Positions 36,185 to 45,676 of a stretch of DNA of 64,000 nt are shown piece after piece. Location: positions 496,001 through 560,000 of the forward strand of contig BJHW01000002.1 of NCBI GenBank assembly GCA_005405945.1, written 5' to 3'. Below the pieces are notes generated by a model that was not told the origin of the DNA, searched no databases, and was given only the letters and a program-made list of their open reading frames with translations. Source of the DNA: Streptomyces violaceusniger (GTDB lineage: Bacteria; Actinomycetota; Actinomycetes; Streptomycetales; Streptomycetaceae). Positions within the stretch are counted from its first letter, which is position 1, and every line of letters starts with the position of its first letter. The position numbers and the translations under genes are program-made.

Positions 36185-36363
36185 ATGGAGCGAGTCGCGA
36201 CCGAGGTCGAGACAGAGCTGCTGGACCTTTCGGGGCGACACTCGAAGACCTTGAGCGGCACGAAGGGCTTTCCGCGATGACGGAGCGGCTGCTCGACATC
36301 GTCCAGTACCCGCCGACGGTCAGCGGCAACTCGTCGTCGTCGGAAGGCTGTGGTGGGAGCTAG
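36185..36363 (+). CDS. RiPP precursor-like peptide (frameshifted in the sequence)
   Basis: 59 residues after adding one G to the G4 run at 36232-36235. GGAGGGGG lies eight bases before ATG 36185. The leader contains LDLSGATLEDL followed by SAMTERLLDIV, strongly like the leaders of FxSxx-COOH peptides (VDLxGVSLxxL ... LxRxLDE). The C-terminal core is different: after YPPTVSG it ends NSSSSEGCGGS with no terminal FxSxx, one Cys and many Ser/Gly. As written, the two halves are MERVATEVETELLDLSG plus an out-of-frame tail, and a separate ATG at 36276. The next gene, six bases on, is an HExxH-type peptide-modifying enzyme homologue. Class and product are unproven. Confidence 0.65.
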
Positions 36364-36369
36364 GCGGCC

Positions 36370-38189
36370 ATGACGTCCTCCGCCACGCGGGGCCTCAACC
36401 ACCGTTTGCCGGTGCAGTCTTTCGCCGAGTTGGCGCGGGGTTCGGGAGGCCCCTCGGCCGTGGCCGAACTGAGGTCGGGACAGCGCAGCCGGGCCATGCT
36501 GCTGCTGCGCGCCCTGGTGGACATCGCCTCCGCGCACCCCGCCCTGCCCGGCCCCCTTCGCCCGCCCGGGGAAGCCTGGCACCTGCTGGTTCGGGCCGAG
36601 AACCGCTCCCCGGCAGCCGTGGACAGGCTGCTGCTGCACCCTCCCACGGGCGTATGGCTCAACCGCTGTCTGCGCAGGCTGCGCGGTATGGAATCGGGGG
36701 ACGGGCCGCTGTGGAGCGCGGTGGGACATCTGCATGCCGTAGCCGCCGCGGCCGCTCTTCTCGCCGGAATCGACTTTCGCGGCGCCGTTCCGGCGCGCGA
36801 GGGCGCGGTGATGTTGCCCGCCCTGGGACTGGCCCGCATTCCGGACACCGCCGATGTCGCCGAGGTCGTCAGATACGGCCGGAAGGCGGCGGTGTTATCC
36901 GGCCCCTATTCGGTGACGCTGCCCGCCGACTTCTCCGAGGACGCTCCCGGTTGGCACGGTCTGCGGCGGCTGCGCGGAGAGCACGAGGGGATTGTCTGCG
37001 CCCCCCTTGTCGATGACCTCGATCCCTATCGCGACTTTCTCCGGATCCGGGACCCGGAGCGGCTCGGCGACGAAGAGTGGCAGGGCTGGCAGAAGCGATT
37101 CGGCAATGCGTGGCGGCTGGTCTCGGAGCAGCGCCAGGTGGACCCCCGGGGAATCGCCGCCTGCCTGTCCTCCGTGGTGCCCGTGCCGTACGCCGCCTGG
37201 CCCGAACCGTTCAGCGCCTCGTCGCCGGAGGCGTACGGCTGTGTGCTGCTCAACGGGGCCACGGACCCGCTGACCCTCGCCGCCGCGCTGGTGCACGAGG
37301 CCCAGCACATCAAACTCAGCGCGCTGATGGACCTGGTGCCCCTGATCGAAGGGGGCCTGGAGGAGATCCACTACGCGCCCTGGCGGCTGGACCCGCGACC
37401 GCTGCGCGGACTCCTCCAGGGGGTGTACGCGTTCCTGGGCGTGACCGGATTCTGGTGGGACCGACTGCGGCGCGCCGAGCCCGGACCGGCCAGGGACACC
37501 GCCGCGTTCGAGTTCGCCCTGCGCCGGGCACAGACCGCCTCGGGGCTGCGCACGCTCCTCGCTCATGCCGAACTGACGCCCCGGGGCGAGGAGTTCCTCC
37601 ACCGGCTGGAGGGACGGCTGGCCCTGTGGCTCGCGCAGCGGGTGCCCGCCGTACCGGGGGCCTGGCGTCGGACCTGATCCACGATCACCGGCTCGTCCAC
37701 CGCATGCGCCACCTGGCGGCGGACCCGGAGCCGACCGCCCAGTGGGCGCGGGCCTGGCGGGAGCGGACCGACCCGCCAGGAGAGCTGCCCGGGACCTCCG
37801 TCCGGCCGACCCGCCCCGAGGCGCCGGCGCGCCCCGCGCTCGCCCGGCTCCGGCTCGCGGATCCGGTGGGGTTCGCCCGGCTGCGCGAGGGCGGGGGAGC
37901 GGGGCTGCGCGAGGGCGAGGACGCCCCCGACCGAGCCGATCTCGACTGGGCCGCGGGGGACACCGCGGCGGCGCTGCGCGGCTACCGGGCCCGCCTGGAA
38001 GCGGACCCGGACGACATCGCGGCATGGGCGGGCCTCGCGCTCAGCCTGCCGGACGGCGCGGCCAGGACGGTGCTGCTGAACCGCCCCGAACTGGCCCTGG
38101 CCGTCCACCGGGAGCTGCGCACCGCACCGGACACGGGTCCCGATCCGGTGGCTCTGGTGCGGTGGATCGGGACGCGTACCCGCGAGTGA
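36370..38189 (+). CDS. HExxH-type peptide beta-hydroxylase homologue (frameshifted, TTA codon)
   Basis: About 606 residues after adding one G at the G5 run 37656-37660. The family (HEXXH motif domain, now called aKG-HExxH-type peptide beta-hydroxylases) is best known as the C-terminal half of FxsB radical-SAM proteins. Here it stands alone: residues 1-~150 are helical, the metal motif is His309-Glu-Ala-Gln-His313 in LVHEAQHIKLSALMDLVPL, with EEIHYAPWRLDPRPL and GVYAFLGVTGFW after it. The rejoined C-terminus (HDHRLVHRMRHLAADPEPTAQ; ALRGYRARLEADPDDIAAWAGL) is a TPR-like tail usual in the family. Codon 176 is TTA (36895-36897), implying bldA control. It starts six bases after the precursor peptide, its likely substrate. 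No radical SAM gene is in the window. Confidence 0.82.
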
Positions 38190-38211
38190 ACGGCGCGCGG
38201 CACGGGGCCCC

Positions 38212-38259
38212 GCGGACGGCTCCGCGCACGGCTCCGCGGACGGCTCCGCGCACGGCGGC
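38212..38259. repeat. Four tandem 12-bp repeats between convergent genes
   Basis: GCGGACGGCTCC, GCGCACGGCTCC, GCGGACGGCTCC and GCGCACGGCGGC follow each other without gaps, ending at the stop of the vWA gene. Alternating G/C at one position lets neighbouring units pair, so it may serve as a terminator. Confidence 0.75.
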
Positions 38260-41200
38260 TCAGATGGAGATCGCCTCCACATCGCAGTCCGCCCGGATGC
38301 CCCGGGCCGCCGCGACCGTCGCCGGGTGGTTGGCCGTCAGCACCCGGCGCAGCCGGCCGAGCGCGTCCTGGTGCAGCTCCTCCGCCCGCCTGCCCTCGCC
38401 CAGCGCGCGCAGATCCCCCGACAGATTGACCGCACACGCGAGCGTGGTGGGGTGGTCCTCACCGAGCCGGGACCGGCAGGTCGCCAGGGTCGTGGTGTCC
38501 AGGTCGTGGGCCTCCTGGTAGTCCGCGAGGGTGTAGTGGTCGCTGGCCATGTTGATGGCACAGGCCAGCGCCGTGGGGTGGTCGGCCCCCAGCCGCTCGA
38601 CGAGCACCGGCAGCGTCTCCTTGTTCAGCGCGAGCGCCTCGTCCGTCTCGCCCAGCAGCCGCAGCGTCACGGCGAGGTCGGTCGCCGCGCCCAGGGTCGC
38701 CGGATGCCGTTCCCCCAGCAGGACGCCCATCTCGTCGAGGCATTTCCGGCCCAGCTCACGCGCGCCCTCCAGATCGGCGGTCTGCCGCAGATCCATCGAG
38801 ACGGCCAGGGCCGTGATGGTGATGTGGAGGTTGGGTTCGGTGTAGCGCAGCCGGTAGCGCTCCAGCACCTCCCGGCTGAGGTCCAGGGCGCCCTCGTGGT
38901 CGCCCGCCTTACGACGCGCCACGGCCAGGTTGCGCAGGGCGAAGATCCCGATGGGCGCGTTCTGCGGGAGCACTCGGCGGACGCGGGCGCAGGTCTGCTC
39001 CAGCATGTCGCGGGCGGCCAGGTAGTCCCCGCCCTCGCGGATGTCGATGCTGAGGTTGGCCTCCACCAGGATGGTGAGCAGGGCGTCCTCGCCGAGCACC
39101 AGACCGGCGGTGCGCCGGGCGTCCTCGTCCAGCTGCCGGGCGCGTTCGTAGTCCCCCATCGCGCGCAGTGCCAGGGCGTAGTCGTTCGCCGCGCCGATGG
39201 AGTACGGGTCCTCGTCCCCGAAGAGCCGCAGGGTCCTGGTCCAGCGGTCCTTCTCCAGCTCCACATAGCGCGCGTAGTCGCCCTGGTAGCGGTTGTCGAC
39301 GGCGACCGCGCCCTGAGTCACCAGGGTGTTCTCGTGGTCGTCGCCGTCCTTGGCGCGCTGGAGCTCCAGCGTCCGGCGGTTGAGCTCCCGGGCCTCCTTG
39401 AAGTGGCCGAGCACGGTCAGGACATGGCCCAGGGTCCGGGAGACGGCCAGCGTCTCCGCACTGTCCTCGCCGAGCGTCTCCACCCACTGCCGCCGCACCT
39501 GGTTGCCGAGCTCCAGCGCTCCCTCGTGGTCCCCCCAGATGAAGAGGAAGCGGACCAGGTTCCGCACCATCTGCCGCACCCATTTGTCGTCGCACTCCAT
39601 CGCGCGCGACGCCCGGACATGGGAGAGGAGGTCGGCGTACCGCCCCCAGTTCGCGGGGGTCACGTCGTTGGGGTCGCCGACGGCCAGCAGCACATGGGCG
39701 CTGTGCCGCATGTCCGCCTGCTGCTGTGTGGACATCTGGCCGATCAGCACGGCCTGCACCAGCCGGTGCATCTCGATCGTGTTGCTGCGGTGGTTGATCT
39801 TGATCAGGGCGTAGCGGTTGATCTCACGGATCGCGTGGCCGAGCCTGATGGGGTCCTGCAGCACCTCTGACAGCTCGGGCGAGAGGGACACCCCCCGCAC
39901 GCCGGAGAAGAGCCGCCGGGAGATCGGCTCGGGTGCGAAGAACGAGCACATCTGGAGGAGCTGGATGGCACCGGGATGGGTTTCGGCCAGCCGCCGCAGC
40001 GACATGTTCCAGGCGGCGGCGACCGGTTCGGGGTAGTCCACCGGAACGCCCGCCGCCAGCAGTTCATTGCGGCGGGTGGAGACATCGGCCCGCTCGTCCT
40101 CGAAGACCTGGAGGTACTCGTCGACCGGCATCCCGGTCTCGGTGAGCCACGCGGCCGCCTGCTCGATGGCCAGCGGAAGGTCCCCCAGCGCGTCGGCGAC
40201 CCGGTCCGCCTGGTCGCGCGGCAGCTCCGGCCCCCGGCGGCGCAGCAGCTCGATGCTCTCCTCCCGCTCGAAGACGTCCACTTCGACGGTGCGGGCGGCA
40301 CGCGACCACTGGGCGTTCCTCGAGGTGACCAGGATCCGGCCGGGCCCGCCCGCGGGGAAGAACGGCCGAACCGTCTCCAGCTCCTCGGCGTTGTCGAAGA
40401 CCAGCAGCCAGTTGCGGCACGGGCGCCCGGTGCGGAGCGCGTCGAGCACGCTGGGCACGGCCGTGTTGGCCTCCATGCCCGCGTGCAGCCCGAGCCGGTC
40501 GGCGAGCTGGACCAGCGCCTGGCGGATCTGCTCGGGGCGCTCCGCCGGGATCCACCACACCGCGTCGTAGTCGGCGGCGTGCTGGTGGACGTACTCCAGC
40601 GCGATCTGTGACTTGCCCACCCCGCCCAGCCCGTGCAGGGCCTCCGGCAGCACGGCGGCGGTGCCCTCGCTCCTCAGCCGCTCGTGGAGAGTGTCGAGCA
40701 ACGTCTGCCGCCCGGTGAAGTTGTTGTTCCGGGGCGGCACATTTCCCCAAATGGACGGGGGTTCCCCGGGCTGGCGCTCCTCCACGGCGGGCAGGGACCG
40801 GGCAGCGGTCACGGACACGAATGTTCCTCTCAGATGCTCCCCCGCCGGGCCCGGCGCGCCGTGCGCCGGCGGGGATGGTGAATCGTCGGCCTGGGACAGC
40901 GGGTCTGTTCGGGGAGACGTGGAGTCAGTCATGGCCGCAACCGCCTCGGAGACCACATATTTTCCCCTGTGTGATGCGTCTTCAACTGGATCGGGTGGGC
41001 TTTCCCCCGAGCGGGCGAGCGCCTGATGGGCCAGGACAAGGGCGCGAAAGGAGCGCGCGCCCTCCAGGTACGGCCCCGAAAGCGCCTGGTAGACCTGCTC
41101 CTGGAGGCGGATGTACGGCAGCAGGCGCTCCGTCCTGGGCAGGTCGCCCACCGAGCCCGAGGGGTGGTTGAGCAGATCGCGCAGCATCAGCAGCGGCTTC

Positions 41201-42623
41201 CAGCGGCGGCCCAGCCGGTCCAGGACGCTGCCGAGGATGTACAGCGACTCGTCCCGCATCCCGGCGGACAGCAGCAGTTCGCGCACCCCGTCGTGGAACT
41301 CGTAGCCGATGCCCGTCTCGTCCAGCGGGTCGGCGGCCCCCACCTTGCGCAGCAGCCCTCCCAGCAGCACCTCGGCCAGATCGCCGGGGCTGCCCTCCGG
41401 CTGGTGGATCCCCTGCACGAACTCCATCACGGGAATGTTCAGCGGGGCCGCGGCCAGCCGGGACGCCAGCCGGAAGGCGCTCGGCGAGGCGGTGGCGCGG
41501 AACCGGAAGACGCGGTCCCAGGCGCTCGGTTCCGGTTCGGGATCCCAGAGCTCGGCGGGCGCCCCGGGCAGCAGCGCCATCGTGTTCTCGCCGCGCGCCG
41601 ACGGGCGGGCCACCAGCCGCGCCCAGTTGGCCATCCACCGCGCGTCCAGCTCCAGCACCGGGACCGGTGGCGCGCCGCCCGGCCAGGAACCGCCGTCCGC
41701 CCGCCGCCAGGTGCCGTTGGGGGCGCCCGGTTCGGGGACCCGCACCCGCACCCGCTCCGGCGCCACCCCGGTGTGGTGCCAACGGCCCTGGCGCAAGACG
41801 TGGAGCACCGCGACCGACGCCTGCCGCGCCCAGCCGGCCAGTGCGCGCCGGGCGCTCTCATCGGCCCAGGCCGGGCCGATGCCGTCGGTCAGCACCAGCA
41901 CCGTCCGCTTGCCGCGCGGCTCCATCCCCGCCACCGGCGACCGGTCCTCGGCGGATAACGGATGGTCGGTGTTCACCCGGTGCACCCGCACATCCCGGAA
42001 GGCACCGGTGCGCTGCAGCACGGTGACCAGATGCGCGGCCGTCCGCCGCCACACCACCATCGAACTGCCGCAGTCCACCACCAGGACGGCGTCCATCCAG
42101 CGCTCGCGCACGGGCACCAGGTCGGGCACCCACAGCCCCTCGCGCGCCGCGCGCTCGGCCGTGGCCTCCTCGTCGACCTCCGTCTCGACCGGCGACGGCG
42201 AGGTGCGCTTGAGCGGCCGCAGCGCCCGGAACAGGGCGCGCTCGGGCAGCGGCGGCCCGTCGGCGGACGGCCGGCGCGCGGGCACGAAGGCCTCCGCGAC
42301 GGTCGCCGGCTCCGCCTCGCCGGGCGGCGCGGAGACGCCGACCAGCTCCGCGGGGAGCGGCGGTTCCGCGACCGCGGGCGCCGCCTCGGGCCCGGACGCG
42401 GGGCGTTCCCCCGGTGGTCCCGCCGCGGCTCGTCCGACGGCTCGTCACCGGGCGGCGGGGCGTCCGCCTCCGGTGTCCCGGGGAGGGGGCCGGGGTCCGG
42501 CCGTCCGGGGCCACGGTCCGTCTCGGCCTTGCAGACCGCCAGCCACAGGGCGTCGGCGAGCTGCTGCCAGTCGAGGTCCCGTGGGCCCGGCCCGGCGGAC
42601 CCGCCGCCTGGGTCGTGTGTCAT
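38260..42623 (-). CDS. Giant vWA-like / NB-ARC / TPR sensor protein (frameshifted, TTA codon)
   Basis: About 1454 residues after one base is restored near 42419-42421. ATG 42623 overlaps the MoxR stop (ATGA). Domains: a short SAV_2336-type N-terminus (LDWQQLADALWLAVCKAE), a Pro/Ala-rich linker, a vWA-like fold (~180-330: AVLVVDCGSSMVVWRRT, TVLVLTDGIGPAWADES), a helical region, an NB-ARC STAND ATPase (Lys671 in GLGGVGKSQIALEYV; Walker B LLVFDNAEELE; GDLPLAIEQAAAW), then ~10 kinesin-light-chain-like TPRs to the end. The MIDAS motif is degenerate: D184-C-G-S-S. TTA is codon 223 (41956-41958). NB-ARC/TPR proteins of this look are also called FxsT in FxSxx-COOH loci. Here it is the third gene of the VMAP-MoxR operon, the expected place of the vWA partner. 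Confidence 0.85.
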
Positions 42624-43801
42624 GTCGAGCCCGCTGCGCTGTCCAGCCGGTGCCAGACGGCCTGCAGTAGCTCCTCCCACTCGGGCCCCGGAACATGTGA
42701 CTGGGACGTCACCAGATACACCGCGTTGAGCAACTGGTCGGCGGCCAGGCCGCCTTCGCGCTCGCTGCGCTCGAGGAACATCTGGATCAGCTCCCGCGCA
42801 CGCGGATCGTCGGCCCGCCCCAGATGCGCGGCCACGATCGCGGCGAGCCGGTCCGCGTCCGGGTCGGGCAGCCGCAGCTGGAGACAGCGCCGCAGGAACG
42901 CGGGCGGGAACTCCCGCTCGCCGTTGCTGGTGATGACGACGACGGGGAAGGCGCGGCAGCGCACCCGCCCCGAGGCGATGACGGTACTGCGCTCCGGGTC
43001 GTCGGTGAGGACCGATACGGCCGGGCGGCGCCTGCGGATGCGCACCAGCTCCGGGATGGAGTACTCGCCGGCCTCGAAGATGTCGAGGAGGTCATTGGGC
43101 AGATCGATATCGCTCTTGTCGAATTCGTCGATGAGCAGGACGCGCGGCAGGCGGTGCGGGAGCATCGCCGTGCCCAGCGGCCCGAGTTGGAGGAAGTCAC
43201 CGATGTCCTCCGGTCCGGGTTCGCGGCTGTCCCCCTCCGACGCCTGGCCGGCCGCGGCGGCGTGCACACGGCCGACGGCATCGTAGCCGTAAAGCCCGGA
43301 CCGCAGGGTCGATCTTGTGGTGATCGGCCAGCGCAGCACCCGGCCCAGACCCAACTCCCGGCTGATGCGGTACGCCAGCGTGGACTTGCCGGTGCCCGGG
43401 CGGCCGGTCACCAGAAGGGGACGCCTGAGGATCAGGGCCGCGTTGACGAGATCGGCCTCCTCGGGGTCCGAGCGCACGCCCAGGGGCATCGCGCCCAGCC
43501 GCCGGGCGGTGTCCTGCTGGTCCTCCGGCGGTGCCGGGGGCTCGGTCGGGGCTTCGTCCGCGTCCGGTAACGCGCCGGACCGGCCGTTGCCCTCGACCGG
43601 GCAGGCCGAGACCCCGCCGAAGGCGCGCCACGGGGGCGGCGGCGGAAGGATCTCCTCCAGGCTCACGTCGTGCAGCGGGCGCCCGGTGCCCTGGTAGATC
43701 CACCAGGGGCGCGGGATCCCGGACGGCAGGGCGGCCGAGGCGGAACCGGAATCCTGGTGGACCCGTCCGTTGTGGCGCCGCGCAGGCTCTTCGTCGCTCA
43801 T
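42620..43801 (-). CDS. MoxR-type AAA+ ATPase (TTA codon)
   Basis: 393 residues from ATG 43801, which overlaps the VMAP stop (ATGA); its own stop overlaps the vWA start. An N-terminal ~110 residues are Pro/Glu-rich and unstructured and include TTA codon 78 (43568-43570). The AAA+ core: NAALILRRPLLVTGRPGTGK (Walker A Lys139), RVLLIDEFDKSDIDLPNDL (Walker B), VVVITSNGEREFPPAFLRR (sensor 1 and arginine-finger region), with a C-terminal lid. MoxR ATPases remodel partners together with vWA proteins; in the ternary conflict systems they work with VMAP. The overlap arrangement supports a stoichiometric complex. Confidence 0.92.
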   Translation of the reverse strand: MSDEEPARRHNGRVHQDSGSASAALPSGIPRPWWIYQGTGRPLHDVSLEEILPPPPPWRAFGGVSACPVEGNGRSGALPDADEAPTEPPAPPEDQQDTARRLGAMPLGVRSDPEEADLVNAALILRRPLLVTGRPGTGKSTLAYRISRELGLGRVLRWPITTRSTLRSGLYGYDAVGRVHAAAAGQASEGDSREPGPEDIGDFLQLGPLGTAMLPHRLPRVLLIDEFDKSDIDLPNDLLDIFEAGEYSIPELVRIRRRRPAVSVLTDDPERSTVIASGRVRCRAFPVVVITSNGEREFPPAFLRRCLQLRLPDPDADRLAAIVAAHLGRADDPRARELIQMFLERSEREGGLAADQLLNAVYLVTSQSHVPGPEWEELLQAVWHRLDSAAGST

Positions 43802-45293
43802 CGACCACCCACCCCCTCGTCCGGCCCCGTCATGCGCCCTTGCGGTTCCACGGGACGGGTCGGGTCGTCCCAAACGAGCACCACATGCTGCCCCAGGTGA
43901 TGCTCCCGCTCCGCGGAGTCGATCGTATGGGCGTCCAGACGTAACTGTGTCACGGCTTCGCGGAGCCGTGCCAGGTTCCCGCTGGCGTCGGCCTGTTTTT
44001 GCCCCAGCTGCTGGACGAAGCCGGGGTCCCGGGTCGCCCGGCCGTCCCAGGCGACCACCGGAATCCCGGCCCGCCAGGCGGTCAGCGCCTCCGAGGTGCC
44101 CTCGGGGGTGGTGCCCGGGGGCGAGGTCAGGACCAGGGCCACCACCTGCGGATCGGCCTTGAGCCGGGCCAGCAGCGCGTTGGGGTCGCCGGAGCGCGGG
44201 CTGTCCGGCTCCTCGCCGTCCACGACGAGCTGCTTGACGCGCTCGGGCTGCTGGTCGAGGAGGTTCCAGCGGTGCTTCCACTCCCGGTGCCAGCGCCGGG
44301 TACAGCTGCGCTCCAGGCTCCGTACGACCACCGGATGGTCCATGTACAGCGGGATGGGAAACTCGCTGTCGAGCTCCAGACGCCAGCGGTGGACCGGCAG
44401 ATTCAGGTCATCCGGGCCGAGCATGAACTCGATGTGGATCGCCCGGGCGTCGTCCCACTCCTCGGCCGCCTGGTACACCAGCGTCTGGACCGCCCGCTCC
44501 GCGGTCTCCGAGGTGACCTGGGCGACCGGGCCGCGGACCGGATGCCAGCCGGTGGGGTCGTACTGGCGCCAGGACGAGAGCTCATAAGCCCCGGCCTCCT
44601 CCCGCGGCAGCAGCCGGATCACCAGATAGGCGTCCACCGGACCGGCCGGTGCGGCATGCCCCACCTGCTGCCGCAGCGACCGCAGCTGGGGCGTCAGACC
44701 CAGCTCCCGGGCCTGCTCATCGGCCCATTCGCGCAGCGCGTCGGCCCGTTGCAGCGGGCGCGCCGCCGCCGCGAGGTACTCCACGAGGGCGAGCCCCGGC
44801 GGCAGCCCGCCCGGCTGCGCGTTCATCCGGCTGAGCACCTCGAAGGCGTGCCAGGGGTCGGTGACCGGGGGACGTCCTGCAGCGGGCCCGCCGCCGCACG
44901 GCACAACTGGCCCAACTGCTCGATCTCCAGCTCCTCCAGCAGCGACCGCAGCTTCGCGATGGCGGTCTCGGGCAGCGCCGGACGGGCCGTCATCTGCTCC
45001 ATGACCGAGTCGAGCCGCTTGATCGCGTCCTCGTCGGCCGCCGCCATCACCGCGAGGGACGCGCGTAGCGCGTGCATGATCCGCACGTTTTCCAGGCATT
45101 CGCGGGCCAGCTCCACCAGGAAGTAGTCGGTCACCCGGTGGGCGCGTACGGGGACGCTGGTCATCTCCAGCTCCATGGCGACCAGATCCAGACACAGCGT
45201 GCGCAGATCCGGATCCGTCAGACAGCGGAACTCCTTCAACGCCGTGACGAGGTTGCCCACCGATTTCAGGCCACCTTCCCCCATGGCCGCCAT
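43798..45293 (-). CDS. VMAP: vWA-MoxR-associated protein with effector-associated domain (frameshifted, TTA codon)
   Basis: About 498 residues after one base is restored in the run at 44867-44871. ATG 45293. Residues ~10-95 look like an effector-associated domain of the EAD2 sort (LVTALKEFRCLTDPDLRTL ... VARECLE-like LARECLENVRIMHAL). A helical middle region follows (~145-215). From ~225 the conserved VMAP C-terminal domain is clear: AYLVIRLLPREEAGAYELS, RAVQTLVYQAAEEW, IEFMLGPDDLNLPVHRWRL, HREWKHRWNLLDQQPERV, and VVALVLTSPPGTT. TTA is codon 451 (43942-43944). In the published scheme of conflict systems VMAP links sensing by vWA/MoxR to effectors that carry a matching EAD. The stop is coupled to MoxR. 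Confidence 0.85.
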
Positions 45294-45316
45294 GCCGTGC
45301 CCTCCCCCGAGGCCGC

Positions 45317-45341
45317 ATCATCGGTCCCCGCCGCCGATGAT
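45317..45341. promoter_or_regulatory. Inverted repeat upstream of the VMAP operon
   Basis: ATCATCGG (45317-45324) and CCGATGAT (45334-45341) are perfect inverted copies with a 9-base centre, 24 bases before the VMAP start. Candidate operator or leader hairpin. The rest of the 383-bp gap 45294-45676 holds no gene I can support. Confidence 0.4.
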
Positions 45342-45394
45342 CCCGCCGGAGACCCTGCCACACGCGGGCACCACCCGCCCGGACTCCGGGACAA

Positions 45395-45424
45395 CTTGTA
45401 TGCCCCGCAGGTCTCTCGTGACAC
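45395..45424 (-). promoter_or_regulatory. Candidate promoter of the VMAP-MoxR-vWA operon
   Basis: On the minus strand GTGTCA (45424-45419) and TACAAG (45400-45395) are 18 bases apart, each matching 4 of 6 consensus positions. The match is weak; the main support is position, just upstream of the inverted repeat. Confidence 0.3.
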
Positions 45425-45676
45425 CCCCTGGGCGAGTATGTCCGTGGCACCGTCCCCCGGGCCCGGGGCGGGCACCGCCGCGGCCGGGACACCCCCGGCG
45501 GTGGACCGGGGAGCCCGCTCCCGCGGCGGCCGCGAGGCGGAGGGCCGTCCTCCCCAGGGGCCCACCTGGAGGGTTCCGGTGAGCCCGGGCGGGGACGCCG
45601 TCCCGTGGCGGCTCGGGGAGGGCGCGGGGAGGGTGGCCCGGGGCTCGGGCACGCCGGGGCGAGAGGGTGAGGAGGG

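Noticed and set aside
36185..36363. Assigning the peptide as a true FxSxx-COOH (FxsA) precursor
   Set aside because: The leader fits, but the C-terminus NSSSSEGCGGS does not end in FxSxx and no FxsB radical SAM gene is present, so only a related class is claimed.
38326..39870. 514-residue plus-strand frame over the TPR region
   Set aside because: Repetitive antisense shadow of the TPR array.
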